NCBI RefSeq assembly: GCF_021155765.1
Contig: NC_060107.1
Location: forward strand, 2,586,501-2,650,500
Direction: 5' to 3'
DNA: 64,000 nt
Source of the DNA: Diprion similis
Taxonomy: Eukaryota; Arthropoda; Insecta; Hymenoptera; Diprionidae
Part shown: piece by piece, positions 36,001 to 47,505 of the stretch
Layout: every line of letters starts with the position of its first letter
How positions within the stretch are numbered: position 1 is the first letter of the stretch
Position numbers and translations under genes: made by a program
The notes under the pieces: model-generated
Database searches by the model: none
What the model saw: the letters and a program-made list of their open reading frames with translations, nothing else
Told to the model about the DNA's origin: nothing

Positions 36001-38252
36001 AAAACGTCCTCTAAGACCAGCTTGAGTTTTTATTTCAGCATAAAAAATAAGAAAAACGTAAGGCAGAAAAAATAAAAATGAAATAAAATTATCCACAAGT
36101 GTTTCTTTTCTTGCAAGCTCTTACCAGTCTTAACCACCGTCGCGTAGGTCGGCTCGAAGGAGAGCGACTGAGCAGCAACGAGGGGCGAGTGAAATTGTTC
36201 CATTGTCAGGGACTCGTGCATGCTTAAATCTTCGGCTGCGCCAGGGGAACCGGCGTGGCCGTTGTCGCGAAGCATTCCACTTGGTGTTAGGTTCAGCAGC
36301 AGACCCTTCAAACAGGTGTAAAACGTAGAGAAAAGATAACGACACCATTAATCCAATGATGGAGGGTTCGAATCTCTGCACAGTTCTCCCCCCCCTCCCC
36401 CCCCCCCCTTTCTTACTCTTTTGATCGATTATTTCTCACAAACGATCGATGTACGAATCCGTATAATAACTATTAATCACCTTCATGTTGATCGCGAATC
36501 CAAAGGGATTCTTTAAGACGGTCGGTGAGTTTTGTAGTTTCTGTCGCCGGCTGAGCAGTAAGATGATAACGAACACCAGAAGAAGAAGAAGAGTGATGGC
36601 TGTAAGGACGCCGATTAAAACCTCGACGTGTTCCTGGCCTTTTTCTCTAGCTGTAACTGATTTTCATAGTTTTGTAAGATACAATTTATTATACGCATAT
36701 AAAAGGAGAATGAGAAAATAGATGAGGGCAGCAATATTCCTAGACAAAGGAAGGCTCGGGACGCCTGGCCATAATCAATCTCAATATTATTACACGTGAT
36801 TAAATTTGCCTGTAAGGTATATTAATATGCAATGTTAGATTACAACGGGACTCTTAGTTCTCTTGGTCTAACCATCTACCTATACTTGCACCCTTTCCCC
36901 TTGGTAAAACGCCAGGGAGGAGGAAGCTGCGGCGCCTAAACTTGGTCCATTGTTGGCAACAATAGAGTCATACTTAACGTCAATTCCTTGCCGTCGCGGA
37001 TACAGCGTTATGGTATCTATATGTAATATGTATGTATGTATGTATGTATGAACATTGAACATGTATATTGTATGTACGAGTGTACGCGCAGTGTATCAGT
37101 TACATTATTAAACCGTCCAACCGCGCTACCTTGTATAACGGAAGTCTAGACCATTTCTCTGAGAAGTGTTTCAGGCCCGTTTACCCTACATTGTTCTTGC
37201 TCGGAGGCTGTTACATACCTTTACAGCATCCCGGCTTTCCTGGCACTTGAGAAATTTCCTATTCTATAAGCCGCTCGCGTCTTCCTTGAATGGAGGGGGA
37301 GAAAAAATCAGCGAATTATTAGCTACGCCATAATGTCGCGGAACGAAACGACGGAAGAACGGTTGCACAACGAACATTTTCGAAAAGGGCAAGGAACTTG
37401 TATGTTTAATTTGAAATTTGAAAATCTTTCCTTGCGCAAGGGCCACCCTGCTATGATTTTTTCCTTTCTTGGCTCCTTATTCTTGTTCGTCTTCCTTTCG
37501 TGAATCATTCTCCTTTCTTCATCTGTAGCGAAATTTATTGATAAAGTTGTTCCTACAGTTCCTGTCGGATATTATACGTAGAAATAGGTTCCACGACTAA
37601 CTTATAGGTATAAGCGCGTGGGTATAAGTTCGGTATAAGCTGGCTACCTTATAACTTTTTCAATAAATTTTGCAAAGACGTTTGAAAAACGGAAGAAAAA
37701 GTATAAAGGAAGAGAGTATGAGAGCAAAAAAAATTAGAAAGGAGAAAGTCTACTTCGATGAGGATATCTCGAACCCCCTTTCGTTGCTTATGCGATATCG
37801 TATTACTCTTTAGCGTTATCCGAGAAAGGATGCTTCCGTTCAAGAATACGAAGAATATCATTAAAAATTAGCCTAGGAATGTTATTATAGTTATAATGGA
37901 TCTAAAATAGTACGATATAAATTCAAGCAATATTAAAATATCGGTTTAAATTAATAACCGAAAACGAAGTAAATATGATTATACGCAGTTCTATATCTAC
38001 CTAAATTCATGCACGACGAAAGCAAAGAGCGAGGAATAATCTGGGCCATGTTTCATCAGAACTGCGTCCCTCCTCACGTATTGTAGAAAATATACATTTT
38101 CCTTCGAAGTGTAAACCTTATGCAGTATATATACATGTATTTACAGAATATAGATTGCCTCGGTGCAGTGGAGGTTTTGATACATGGCGCCCGTATTCGA
38201 TCGCGTAGAAGAATTCATTCATACATATGCATTGTGTGGGTGCGTACGTATT

Positions 38253-38296
<44 letters not shown>

Positions 38297-41200
38297 CTAT
38301 ACAATACACATGCACGCGTGTAAATCTTTCGGTTGAAATATGCATTTCCCTACGTATGTATTCAGTGCCGTAGCACAATCTGGTATAACAAGCTTCCAGC
38401 AGCGGCATCACCACGGTGTGCACTTGTCCCCTAGCGAATTTTCACCACATATATATGCATGATATATACACGCACACACACACACACATGCACACAGTAT
38501 TTCAGCACATGGCAGATACATTTGCGTACAGACAATCATCAACAGGGCGACTTGGATTTGTAAGAGTATCAATAAAGTGTGCTGGAAATAAAGTGAGCCG
38601 ATGAGAGAGCGACTAACTATAAAGATAGACTGAGTTGACCCTCTAGAGAGTTTTTATTCTATGGTCTTCTGCTCTAGTGAAGCTAAGATAGACGCTATGC
38701 TAATTGTATGAAATTCTGTATCTTGTTATATGGTAATAAATGCATTATAAACAAAGGTTAAAATGTGCCATGAGACAAAATCCTGCCCCATAATTATCTT
38801 TGCTAGATAGTGTTAAGGATTATTTTTCCGAAACGAGTTGCATGTATTCTTATTTTTGCCAAAAAACTGGAAACTAACACACTTCTTCTGATCCTAAATT
38901 CGAGGATAAATATCGACTATAGAAAAGTAGTTTTCGTAAAGGGACACCCTGTACGTGTTTCGACGATGAAATGGAACAGCGCGTAGCCCGTCTGACACGT
39001 CGGTTAATTCGCGTTATGTATGCATTATACACGGTATAATACACGGACTCACACAGGTTTAAGTGGAGAACGAGATATATATATGCATATCAGAAACACG
39101 TAGCTCCGGATATTCCGGCTGGCTGCAACTCGGTTCCCCCTTTCATCCTCTCGTATCAACTCTGCGGGTTATCCGCGTGCGGACCGCGAAGCCGAAGGCG
39201 CGACTCTGCCGCCTTATACGAGCCCCTTTACCTAATCCGACTAATTGTTTACGTTAGCTGGTGGAAGTTGCCGCGTGAATTATAAACCGCACCCCCGCCC
39301 CTGCGCGACGCCACTTTTGCTAATCGCATCTACGCGGGGTAAAGAATAGAGGCCTCATTTTCCTAATGAAGTTACTCGAGCCCGCTAGCTGGCTCTCTCG
39401 TTTTCCACCCCCGCCGTCATCTCCCTTTTGGATCTCGAATAACGCACGCTTGTGTCTGCACGCCTGATCACACCTACGTGCCTTGACGATTTTCATCAAC
39501 CAAAGTCATCAGACGTGTAATCCCATGCACACTACGCAGGTGGCAATAGTAGGTACACAAGCGGGGTTCTGCGCGCAGATTCCCTTACTGGCATGTTATC
39601 GACACTTCAGTCGCTTTATAGCTCAGAAACAAACTCTTCTCAACGTTTATAGTTTTCACCGTGATTACAATGACTTTCTTTTTTTTTGAAGTTGAGAATG
39701 ATTTGTGTCTGAGCTACGAAGAGGCTGGAATGTCGGTAAGATGCCGGTAACGGAATCTGTACGCAGAACTCCCCTTTTATACCTACTAGGAAATACGAGC
39801 GGCAGATTTATGGCTTCGGATGCTGTGATTCCTCTTACAGCTGCGGATGAACCGAACTGCGTATCGATTAAGCGTCGTTCCGAAGAATAAGGTCGCTCTA
39901 AATAATTGACCTAGTGATGCTGCTTCACACCGGCATGCGCAACTGGGCAGTTTCATATAGAATAAGGTTGGTAATATTGCTGTGTGGGAGGGTGAAAGGG
40001 TCGGACGGGGATGCAGAATGCCTCGGCGTTTGTGTTTTGGCTTTACGTAATTTGGGGAATGCCTCCGCGCACCGTTCTAATCAGCTCCAATCAAGCCTAA
40101 TCAAATCCTAATCCCGAAACCCTCCGCTGAATAGGAACCCGACAAAAATACCTCGCTTCGAGCATACCAACTGCACCCACCTACCCCGTAAAACATCCGT
40201 CGTTTCATTGGGCTTTTTGAATTGTACTTACTCGTTTGTAAAGTCAGGTCCAATTCCGGACTCACTGGCGCTTCGTTCACCCCAATTTCGAAGCTGGTCA
40301 CCTCGTCCGTTGTGTTCTCGGGCAGACTGGCTGCTCGGAAAAGAACGCGTCACCGTTATAGTGAAATTTGCGTTTGTAGTTTTCGTTCAGCGTCCACATC
40401 GGCAGACGCAATCATTGCACACAAGTGAACTTCTCTCATCCATGAACCCATCTATAGAACCACCGTCTAACTCCCTAATGCAATCGCGAAGAGAGATGTG
40501 TACCTTGGATGCTGTGCAGCTAATTGCATCTGACGATGAGGACCATGTAGTGAACTCACAGGCCTCGAAGACAACCTCGCTAATCATGATCCATCGGTTT
40601 GCGAAGTGAAGGTGGAGCTTGACGAATCGGCCGGTTCTGCCGTGGAGACCGATCGTTACGTTCCTGGCGTTTTCGAGTACAGTGTCGGGCATGTAGGAGT
40701 AGGAAATGGGCTGACCCTTGTAGAACTGACCACCAATGCTGAACCAGATATCCGCCCTGGCGAAGACCTGCCATAATTTCGTCGATACATATTCCAACAG
40801 TAGTAGGTACGATGTCGCATTGCGATTTGGAGAAGCGGACAGGTGATGATCAACGTACCTGGACGTCGCGTGAGAAGTAGTTGTTGGCGTATAAGTGGAC
40901 GGCGTGAAAGATCCTGATTTCATCGAACTGAAAAACGAGCTCGAGGAAGTTCTCCTCGAAGGAATCGCTCATCCAGGCAACCCATCCAGTACCTGAAGTG
41001 GAATCATTATCCTGTAGAATTTAGCATCCTCGTGAACGTCGAGGGGTGGATGTATGGCTTATACTGTCCATCGACCCAGATTCCCAGTGTAAAACCTTTC
41101 AACCGTCTTTTCGCGTAGACTTATAGCAACCCGTTGCAGTGGTGTACACAATACAAGGATAAAGTTTTCAACTACTTGGCAGCTGATACGAAGGTGGATG

Positions 41201-41481
41201 AGGTAAAAACAGTGTCCACTACCCATCGTTCCCTTCCAACCTTCAATTTTATTGTACCTTTTCCGTAGCTGGTGTCAATCCTGTAGTCGTCGGCTCCAAC
41301 CTCGCCGTCCATTAGCCGTCCGATACCCTCGAGGAGATTCCCCTGTCGCTTTATCCCGTCGTAATAGGTGTCCTCAAGTTCTCTTACCGGAGATTGGGGA
41401 ACAGTGTAGCTGACAACTCCGCCTGAAAGTTAACACCTACGAATTTCGGCAATAGACCGCTATTTTGGTCGACAACCATGG

Positions 41482-41512
<31 letters not shown>

Positions 41513-44500
41513 CCTCTTCAAGTTTGTCATTGTACAGCGGTGCGTGGATATAGAGAAGAATTATATCGGAAGAATCTTCTGTCAGATTCTCAAAAAAATT
41601 CTGAAGCGAGTTCAACCGAAGCATCGACTTCAAAGCCTTTTTTTATAATCCCAACATTTTGTGTTTTCGTATTTTTTAACACTTTGCGGTACAGTGTCTC
41701 ATATATGAGAGACCCTTTTTTGAATCGGTTATCCAAAATTTATATTCAATTTTTGAAATATCGCTGTCATTTTTTTTTTTTTTTTTTGCGTAATTGGACT
41801 TCTAGGATGTCAATGTTGGTGTTTTAAGAGGAATTATGATTATCCCATGGATATAGCGAGTGCTATTTATAAATGAAGTGTTGGAAGTGCCTGTTTTTAC
41901 GGAATAAATGTAATTGTGGAAAGGTTATAGGAAATAGAAAAGTGGAACTCGGTAATCTGGGGTCTTCGGGGTTATTGAAAACAAATGTAGCGACAAAATT
42001 CCAAAATTCAAAACAACGGATCCATTATGGTGGACTGAAAATATGAAAATTGATCCGATTGGCCTGAAATTTGTCACCCGGGGATTATCGAGGTCGCTGA
42101 AAACAGATCTGATAACAGAATTTCAAAATTCGGGATGGCGGATCTAATACGGCGGACTAAAAATATAAAAATTGATCCTATTCGCTGATATTAGATCCGT
42201 AATTTTGACTTCAGAAGCCTCGAGAACCCCTATACACCCAGTTTCAAGGAATTTGGCAGGGTTAAGAGCTGTTTGGATGAAAATTTAACGTTCGAGCATC
42301 TCGCAATGAAGTTAAGAAAAAGTATAGATTCATGGCGAACCAACCCCTGCTCGATAATTCATCCAATAAGAAACGAGCACCGGTCGACGAAGTGTCGTGT
42401 CGTGTTTGGAATCCGGCGTCATAACTGGCTTGGGCATTAATTCATCTGTCACGGCACGCGAGGACGCTGCATGCTGTGTTATGAGGCGGCATTCGGTTTT
42501 GAAAACGAGGTGGAAAGGATGGATGACCGCATTAGGGGTACAGAAAGGATTCGGAACTTGTTCGTACTTGTTAAAATTTGGTAAACGCGATCGATTTTTG
42601 ATTTATTAAATGGGGCGCCGCTGTCGGGGCCTCAAAAGCTGGCCGCTCAGCCATTCGCGGTGACTTCAACGTATTCAGCCAACCGGCTGTCGTGCACGAC
42701 CGCCATAAATCTGCCACTCTCGTTCTCACGCGCTCTCTGATTATTTCTTATGTCGGTGGAACCTGGAACGCTCCAGAACTGGGACCCGCTATCGTGCCGA
42801 CCGCCGCTAGTACAGACCGACGAAAAATTATTTATGCAAATATCGCTCTGCCTCGGCGCCGCCTTAAGACGCGGTTACGACGATTCCCCGCTCATTCTGA
42901 AATACCCCGCCCCTTTGCTTACTTGGATCTCAAATTACACCGAACGCTTTATCTGTTCACAGAAACTCACTGGCATGTCACGATTTCCTGATAACTTCGA
43001 TCCAATTCAGCTTATACTTCGTTTTTCACTCTCAACTTCCCGGACGGCATGATTATCGGATTTGGAGGCATCGTTAATACAACTAACGATTCTGTGAATA
43101 GAAACTTTGCGTCGTCTCACGTTTTGGATAAAACGCTGTCTGAACGATGAAAAGGGGATCTTTTTTACCTACACTTCCGGGCCACCACGACTGTAGTTAC
43201 GATAAATAAATTTTCTAAGCGAATTTGGAAAAATGAATTTCTTACTGCTTCACATTTTTTATGAAATCCAATGCGAATGGAACAAAACATGGCTAAAGTT
43301 AAAAAATCCAGCGTTGATAGAAGAAACGAATCTATGAATAGAGACTATTCATCAACTCACATTTAGTTCAAGTGACGCAAAAAGATATTGCATTTGAATA
43401 TATGATATTATAAAAATTTTGTAAAAATCTCGCCAAGTGCATGACGACATCGGTGAAAAGTGAGGTTAGATTTGACTTTGGCGCGATTCAATGTTCGTTA
43501 CATTCCAAACTTTTATCGCCGAGAATCGTCGGAGGGACTCTGAGAGTGAAATATATAAATTTGCAATGGATAATTAATACGAAGGTCGGTATAAGGGTCG
43601 TAAAAAGGGATCGTCTGACTTACTGGTCTCCGGGCAGCCCTTCAGCTCGATGCGAAGGCACACGGTGCGTCTGTGAACCGAATGCGGCAACAGGCGTATT
43701 TTTGTGGCAATGATGGGCGGGTGAAGTTCCTGGGAAACGACGGTGGCCGTGTCGGTGTTCCCTGTCAATATCTGGAGAAAAGAGAGAAGAGGAAGAGTGA
43801 GAGCCGGGAGAAATATGGTCTAAACGTAATGAAAAAAATAAGGCAAGGGTGTTTTGTATAGGCATAGGATGTACGTCGAGCAGCCGCTCGAGTCCTACGG
43901 ACGGTTTTTAATATAATGAACAGGTTCAAAGCTAGACCTTATGCGTAATATCAGCGGCGTTATATATTCCCGAACCTGCAAACTCCCCCTGGACTTAATA
44001 CAGGATATTGAGTATAATCGCTCGAGCAAAGGCGCAGCTTTGGGGTAGAAAGAAGCGCGTCTCTTCATTGCCCTCCATGCAGATTAGTCAATAAATAACG
44101 TCTGTAGTATTAAAATACACTCGCCGGTCGATTCTTCGACGACTTTGTTAGGCCAGTCGAAATAGGTCTAGATTAAAAAATTTTGCGGGATATGGCAGTT
44201 TTTTTTTGTGTCGATAGGGGCGTTCGACTCTCAAGAACTCTGATATGAAGTCATTTTTCAGCTGAATGTAGTCTGCGTTTCGAGAAAACAGCATAATTTG
44301 ACCTTATTTTACGAATCATGGCCTCATAGGTTGGAAACGGAGACGGATTAACAAATTAAGAAAAAAAGGAATTCTACTTATCGACGGAGTCTAGGGAATT
44401 TTGGTGAAATCATTTTTTTTTCTCTTGATTTGTTAATTCGACGCCATTTCCGAAGTACGAAGACATGATTCGATGTAAAATTTTCCGCTCTACACGATAG

Positions 44501-46529
44501 TCAAGTCATTTTTTATCTATCGATATCAGTTTCTAAGGAAAACGCAAAATATGTCAAGTTTTCCTGTTTCCTCGAAACGTCGGCTATGCAGCTGAAAACG
44601 ATATCAGATTTCAATACCTGAGGGTCAAAAACCCTTATAATCGACAAAAAAATGCAGCCACATCTCAAATATTTTTAATTCAGATCTATTCTGACTGGAC
44701 TACGTTGAGGGAACCAAACTAATCAGGGTGCGTCTTGAAGTTGGTTTTGCTGAAAACTAGACCCGTTTACTGGCCTACTGTACTACTCATGTAGAATAAA
44801 TTGTGTCAAATATCACGTTACTAATACCCAAAGAGCAAATCTCAAAATATGGAATCAATTTTCTTCCATTTTTTCTATAGATTTATACATTATAAAAATT
44901 TTTTAGTTGATTGAAGAATTTTTTTTTTTTTTTCTACGTCTCTTTGGCATTAGTAACGCGATACGGCTTTCGATGGTTGACCAGCAAAAAGCCACGACGA
45001 TTTTTTGGAAACCGTGAAAATGCACGTCTCGGATCAAAGAGAAAATGACGCCAACCTTCTGGTCGTCCCACCTCCGGTACTGCCGCCATTCGGCGAACCC
45101 GGGTCTCCAGTACTCGAGGGTGTACTCCTCGACGTATTCCTGGCCCCTGCCATGGTCGTAACGTCCCTGCGTTTCGATCGCCGTCACGACGTGGGAGCCG
45201 CTGAAATCGACCTGCAGCCACTCCCGGACTTCCGCCTCGATCGGCCTTTTCGGGCACCAGGCACCCCCCGCAGTCTCCTTGCGCAATCTGAAACCGTAAT
45301 CAGGAATTATTTGGGCGAAAACGAACTGCAAGAAGCCCAAACGAAAGTGATGAAGCCTCGTTACGATGGCTGATGGGGAATTTTCTTTTTTTTCTAATTT
45401 TTCCGAGGGTAGAAAATCTCGGGGGTAGGTCTGAAGATTATTTTCCTAACTTCATTTTCCCGCTGTTCTTGCTTATACCAAATCCTGCATTTGTTCCACG
45501 CCAGTAATCGAATCCTGATAAAAAAAAGTGGAAATAATTGTACCAAAAAGTACCGGAAGTAAAACTTATCTACCATACCGACAGAGAAAAATTGAAAATG
45601 GATGAGAAAGTGACGTCTGTAATATACAGGGACAAATGAACCCGATTTAATACGATTTCGAAATGGAAAAAAAAGAAGCAAAATGTATACAATATAATAT
45701 TAAGGGGACGAAGGGACGAAGAATAACGAAATACAAAGGAGAGAAAAAAATATCGGAACGAAGGTAGAGAAAGAAAAAAATGAATAACGACTTCGGGACG
45801 AATGAAACAGGAACGAAAAGAATGGTTGCGGGTCGAAAAGCTTTGGGCGAAATTTGATCGAGCGGAGTGACCTGGAGGCATGAAAAAACACAATATACAT
45901 ATATCTATATATAGTAGATACAGCGATGTACATTATTGTATAGCTATTCATTCGCAGAGTGTATTCCTAACGACTGCACGGTTCGTCGTCTGCTAGAATT
46001 CAACGCGCATGCGCTGCAACCGAAAGCGGGGGTCTGGCAGTCGACCAACCGTCGCTAACCTCAAAAAATTAGAGTGTTGTGAATGGAGCCCAACCGGCAG
46101 CAACAGCTGTCAAAACATTTGGTTGGTCACCCTGGCAAGCAGTTGCTCTCGGATTCTAGCGCATGCGCTTGAATTTTTTAGGAATTCTCTGTATAAGGAT
46201 AAGGAAAGTGTATCCGGAGTTATTGACACGTTTCAGCCGAATTATTGCCCCATTTATGTTCCAAAATGATAAATTGTGAATATATCAATGACTAAAACTA
46301 ATTGCTATTTAGGTTAAAAACTACAGATTCATTTTTTGATACGTTTAGAACCAAGTATCAATCAGACATAACCAAAAAATTCAATAACTGGTCCCCTAAC
46401 CTTATATACAGAGCGATCCAACTCACCGAGCATATCGAGGTCCAACGTTTGTTACGTACGAGGAGGAAGCATTGACGGCGGAATCCGGAATAGCCCCAGA
46501 CTCCATCCCCAGGGGTGAATTACACGACC
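32889..46529 (-). CDS. Ddr: Discoidin domain receptor (Ddr), predicted pseudokinase; 5' end missing
   Basis: This is a discoidin domain receptor, a single-pass collagen-receptor family of tyrosine kinases. Fifteen minus-strand exons join with consistent phases into 902 codons plus TAG; only the signal-peptide exon or exons were not found. Counting from the first complete codon: discoidin domain 1-160 ([33 protein letters not shown]), discoidin-like domain about 161-325, a short Ser/Thr stalk, transmembrane segment 373-395 followed by SRRQK, a long juxtamembrane region with several Tyr and an NPFGF motif, and kinase domain about 612-902. The length fits DDR1/DDR2 (about 855-919). Kinase motifs are altered: VAVK reads VVAR (Arg653), HRD reads HKD (751-753), DFG reads DIA (771-773), the YxxxYY activation loop reads YxxxYC, and SDVW reads SSVW (812). 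Catalysis is therefore doubtful. The discoidin domain also lacks several residues that contact collagen in human DDR2. Confidence 0.92.
33124..33273 (-). CDS. Ddr: Ddr exon 14 (kinase helix F to G)
   Basis: Fifty codons, phase 0 at both ends. It reads [15 protein letters not shown], where active DDRs have the helix F Asp (SDVWAFG), then [11 protein letters not shown]. Confidence 0.92.
33375..33609 (-). CDS. Ddr: Ddr exon 13 (catalytic and activation loops)
   Basis: The acceptor is CCACAG. It encodes [11 protein letters not shown], the catalytic loop HKDLAARNC, the DIA motif in place of [15 protein letters not shown] and PIRWLPWE, and ends at TTG|GTGAGT. Confidence 0.93.
33610..34140. repeat. 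Ddr intron 12 with a fossil duplicate of exon 13 start
   Basis: The segment at about 33827-34085 repeats about 33551-33790, including 33 bases that copy the QIASGMRYL part of exon 13 (GAGGTACTTCATCCCCGACG). The copy lacks the exon's first bases and acceptor and reads into a stop, so it is an inactive partial duplication. Confidence 0.75.
34141..34427 (-). CDS. Ddr: Ddr exon 12 (kinase N-lobe)
   Basis: Encodes [10 protein letters not shown], then KLVVAR (Arg at the strand-3 Lys position), EALREVRFL (helix C Glu kept), [11 protein letters not shown], and the hinge [14 protein letters not shown]. It ends AG|GTTCGT, phase 2. Confidence 0.92.
34750..34887 (-). CDS. Ddr: Ddr exon 11 (kinase glycine loop)
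   Basis: Forty-six codons, phase 0. It encodes [19 protein letters not shown]. The glycine-rich loop GxGxxG is kept, but the usual Phe is Ile. Confidence 0.92.
35527..35840 (-). CDS. Ddr: Ddr exon 10 (juxtamembrane region)
   Basis: The AACAG acceptor is followed by an acidic stretch ([19 protein letters not shown]) and a Ser-rich basic region with Tyr residues (CSYASP, NYRTLQ). The donor at AAG|GTTCGT gives phase 0, as exon 11 requires. A second possible donor (CAGG|GTAAAT) would break the frame. Confidence 0.85.
36125..36305 (-). CDS. Ddr: Ddr exon 9 (juxtamembrane region)
   Basis: Starts [11 protein letters not shown] after a TTTGAAG acceptor and ends [11 protein letters not shown], then [16 protein letters not shown] is a likely juxtamembrane phosphotyrosine context. 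Confidence 0.9.
36481..36650 (-). CDS. Ddr: Ddr exon 8 (transmembrane segment)
   Basis: Encodes [20 protein letters not shown] and then LLLSRRQK, a typical transmembrane span with a basic stop-transfer, followed by [10 protein letters not shown]. The TTACAG acceptor and AAG|GTGATT donor are in phase. Confidence 0.93.
36651..40231. other. Ddr intron 7, no exon recognised
   Basis: This 3.6 kb intron contains CA/TATA microsatellites at about 38255-38296, TATG repeats near 37031-37050, a CA run near 38470-38490 and a CACCCTGTAC transposon-end motif near 38944. No coding segment was seen. Confidence 0.7.
40232..40330 (-). CDS. Ddr: Ddr exon 7 (extracellular stalk)
   Basis: Encodes [20 protein letters not shown] and on to LDLTLQT, with an NTT glycosylation site. 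The acceptor GAGCAG is chosen over a nearer CAG because it keeps the stalk frame that joins exon 8. Confidence 0.88.
40560..40767 (-). CDS. Ddr: Ddr exon 6 (discoidin-like domain, C-terminal half)
   Basis: Encodes [18 protein letters not shown], an NVT glycosylation site, and [15 protein letters not shown], matching the end of the DDR discoidin-like domain. Confidence 0.93.
40859..40992 (-). CDS. Ddr: Ddr exon 5 (discoidin-like domain)
   Basis: Encodes [20 protein letters not shown] and [15 protein letters not shown], matching the GWxxW and NN motifs of DDR ectodomains. Confidence 0.93.
41258..41422 (-). CDS. Ddr: Ddr exon 4 (discoidin-like domain start)
   Basis: Starts [11 protein letters not shown] and continues with [22 protein letters not shown], the calcium-site region of the discoidin-like domain in DDR1. 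It ends GKG|GTACAA. Confidence 0.92.
41423..43623. other. Ddr intron 3
   Basis: No exon is seen. Poly-T tracts lie at about 41482-41505 and 41770-41787. Two tandem diverged copies of a roughly 125-base repeat lie at about 41957-42200. Confidence 0.65.
41957..42200. repeat. Two-copy tandem repeat, dispersed family
   Basis: Each unit contains a TCGCTGAAAACA-like start, a CAAAATTC block, ATGGCGGATC and GGACTGAAAATATGAAAATTGATC. Related degraded sequence lies at about 57480-57730. Confidence 0.65.
43624..43771 (-). CDS. Ddr: Ddr exon 3 (discoidin domain, end)
   Basis: Encodes [29 protein letters not shown] and [11 protein letters not shown], the last strand of the discoidin domain with its closing Cys. 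It ends ACCA|GTAAGT. Confidence 0.93.
43772..45055. other. Ddr intron 2
   Basis: No exon is seen. Contains the fold-back element at 44151-44700. Confidence 0.7.
44151..44700. mobile_element. Fold-back (MITE-like) element in Ddr intron 2
   Basis: A 550-base imperfect palindrome with TA at both borders (44149-44150, 44701-44702). Ends read GGCCAGTCGAAATAG and, inverted, GTCCAGTCAGAATAG. The arms share blocks such as TCAGCTG followed by a GTTTCGAG-AAACAG block. The GTCCAGT end resembles that of the element in front of locus B. Confidence 0.75.
45056..45287 (-). CDS. Ddr: Ddr exon 2 (discoidin domain, core)
   Basis: Encodes [54 protein letters not shown] and on to WDDQK. The phase 0 donor AAG|GTTGGC is non-optimal but required by exon 3. 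Confidence 0.92.
45288..46426. other. Ddr intron 1 of those seen
   Basis: No exon. Contains a short fold-back element at 45997-46175. Confidence 0.7.
45997..46175. mobile_element. Short fold-back (MITE-like) element
   Basis: About 180 bases with inverted ends AATTCAACGCGCATGCGCT and AATTCAAGCGCATGCGCT. Inner blocks CTGGCAG and GACCAACC pair with GGTTGGTC and CTGGCAAG. Confidence 0.65.
46427..46529 (-). CDS. Ddr: Ddr exon 1 of those seen (discoidin domain start)
   Basis: After a TTTCAG acceptor it reads [20 protein letters not shown] and [13 protein letters not shown], the canonical start of a DDR discoidin domain. Two leading bases complete a codon from an upstream exon that carries the signal peptide, not found in the window. 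Confidence 0.92.
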
Positions 46530-46859
46530 CTGAAACATTGAAATGGAAAAAAGGGTTAAAAAAGAAGTAAAGAAAAAGCAGAGAAATTAATATTTATCAT
46601 TAGCTCGAGGATACTCGTGTATCGGACATTTGCGTCGGGGTATATCGGACGCAAATTTCGTCGCCAGTTCTTCTCCAGGACAGGCAAAGGTTCCTGATCC
46701 TCGGGGGTCCGTCGACAACTTTTGACAAGCCTGTTTCCCGAGTTTCCAAGTTTCCATCCCATTGCCCGCGTCTCGTCTTCAAATTCGGTCAGGGAAAGTA
46801 AGAGAAAATAAATAAGTGGAAAGAGGAGGAGGTGGTGGTACGACAAAGGGGCGTTGGTA

Positions 46860-47270
46860 GGGGGGGGGGGGGGGGGGGGGGGGGAGAAAAATGAAGAGAA
46901 AAGTAAAATTCATCCGTCGCCCGGGGTGAGTCAACCGTAATAAATGGCTCGGGACTGGCGGTAGGCTGCATGATGCGTATATATGCGGTGGTATTGAGTC
47001 ATTAATATTAAGTCGAGCTCCCAAGGGGTGATGAGAAGGGTGGAGGTGGGGGGGGGGGGGGGGGGGGGGGGAGGGGGAGAAGGAGAAGGAGTCTCGTCGG
47101 TCCGAGCATACGTCTTCCTGTTCGGTGTATAGACACACACACACACACGCAGAGGGTACCGGGGGTGAAATTTTTATGAACCCATTTCTTAACCCTCGTT
47201 AGTTTAAAACGTGGCTGGCCATCGAGGCTCGCGGTTTTTCTTCTTCTTCCCTCTCGTTATCAGACTTGGT

Positions 47271-47319
<49 letters not shown>

Positions 47320-47474
47320 GAAGAAGGAGGAGAAGGGCGTCGGTGGTGTTATTTTTCCAAATCGATGCTGTCGTTATTTTTCACGACGCATCGGGGATAA
47401 CAAAACGAGGGAAAATCAAGCCTCACGCACGAGGCGAGGAAAGAAAAACCGACCATTGATGTTAGACGTAACTC

Positions 47475-47505
<31 letters not shown>
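46860..47505. repeat. Cluster of poly(dG)/(dC) tracts
   Basis: Within 650 bases lie runs of 25 G (46860-46884), 24 G (47048-47071) and 30 C (47476-47505), plus a TAA microsatellite between them. Confidence 0.9.

Noticed and set aside
36361-36384. GGTTCGAATC, like a tRNA T-loop
   Set aside because: No D-arm, anticodon arm or acceptor stem can be built around it.
46556-46846. Minus-strand hydrophobic N-terminus (LLLFPLIYFLLLSL) just upstream of Ddr, considered as its signal peptide
   Set aside because: It begins at TTG, not ATG, lacks a donor joining to the Ddr exon in the required phase, and runs through the intron acceptor region.
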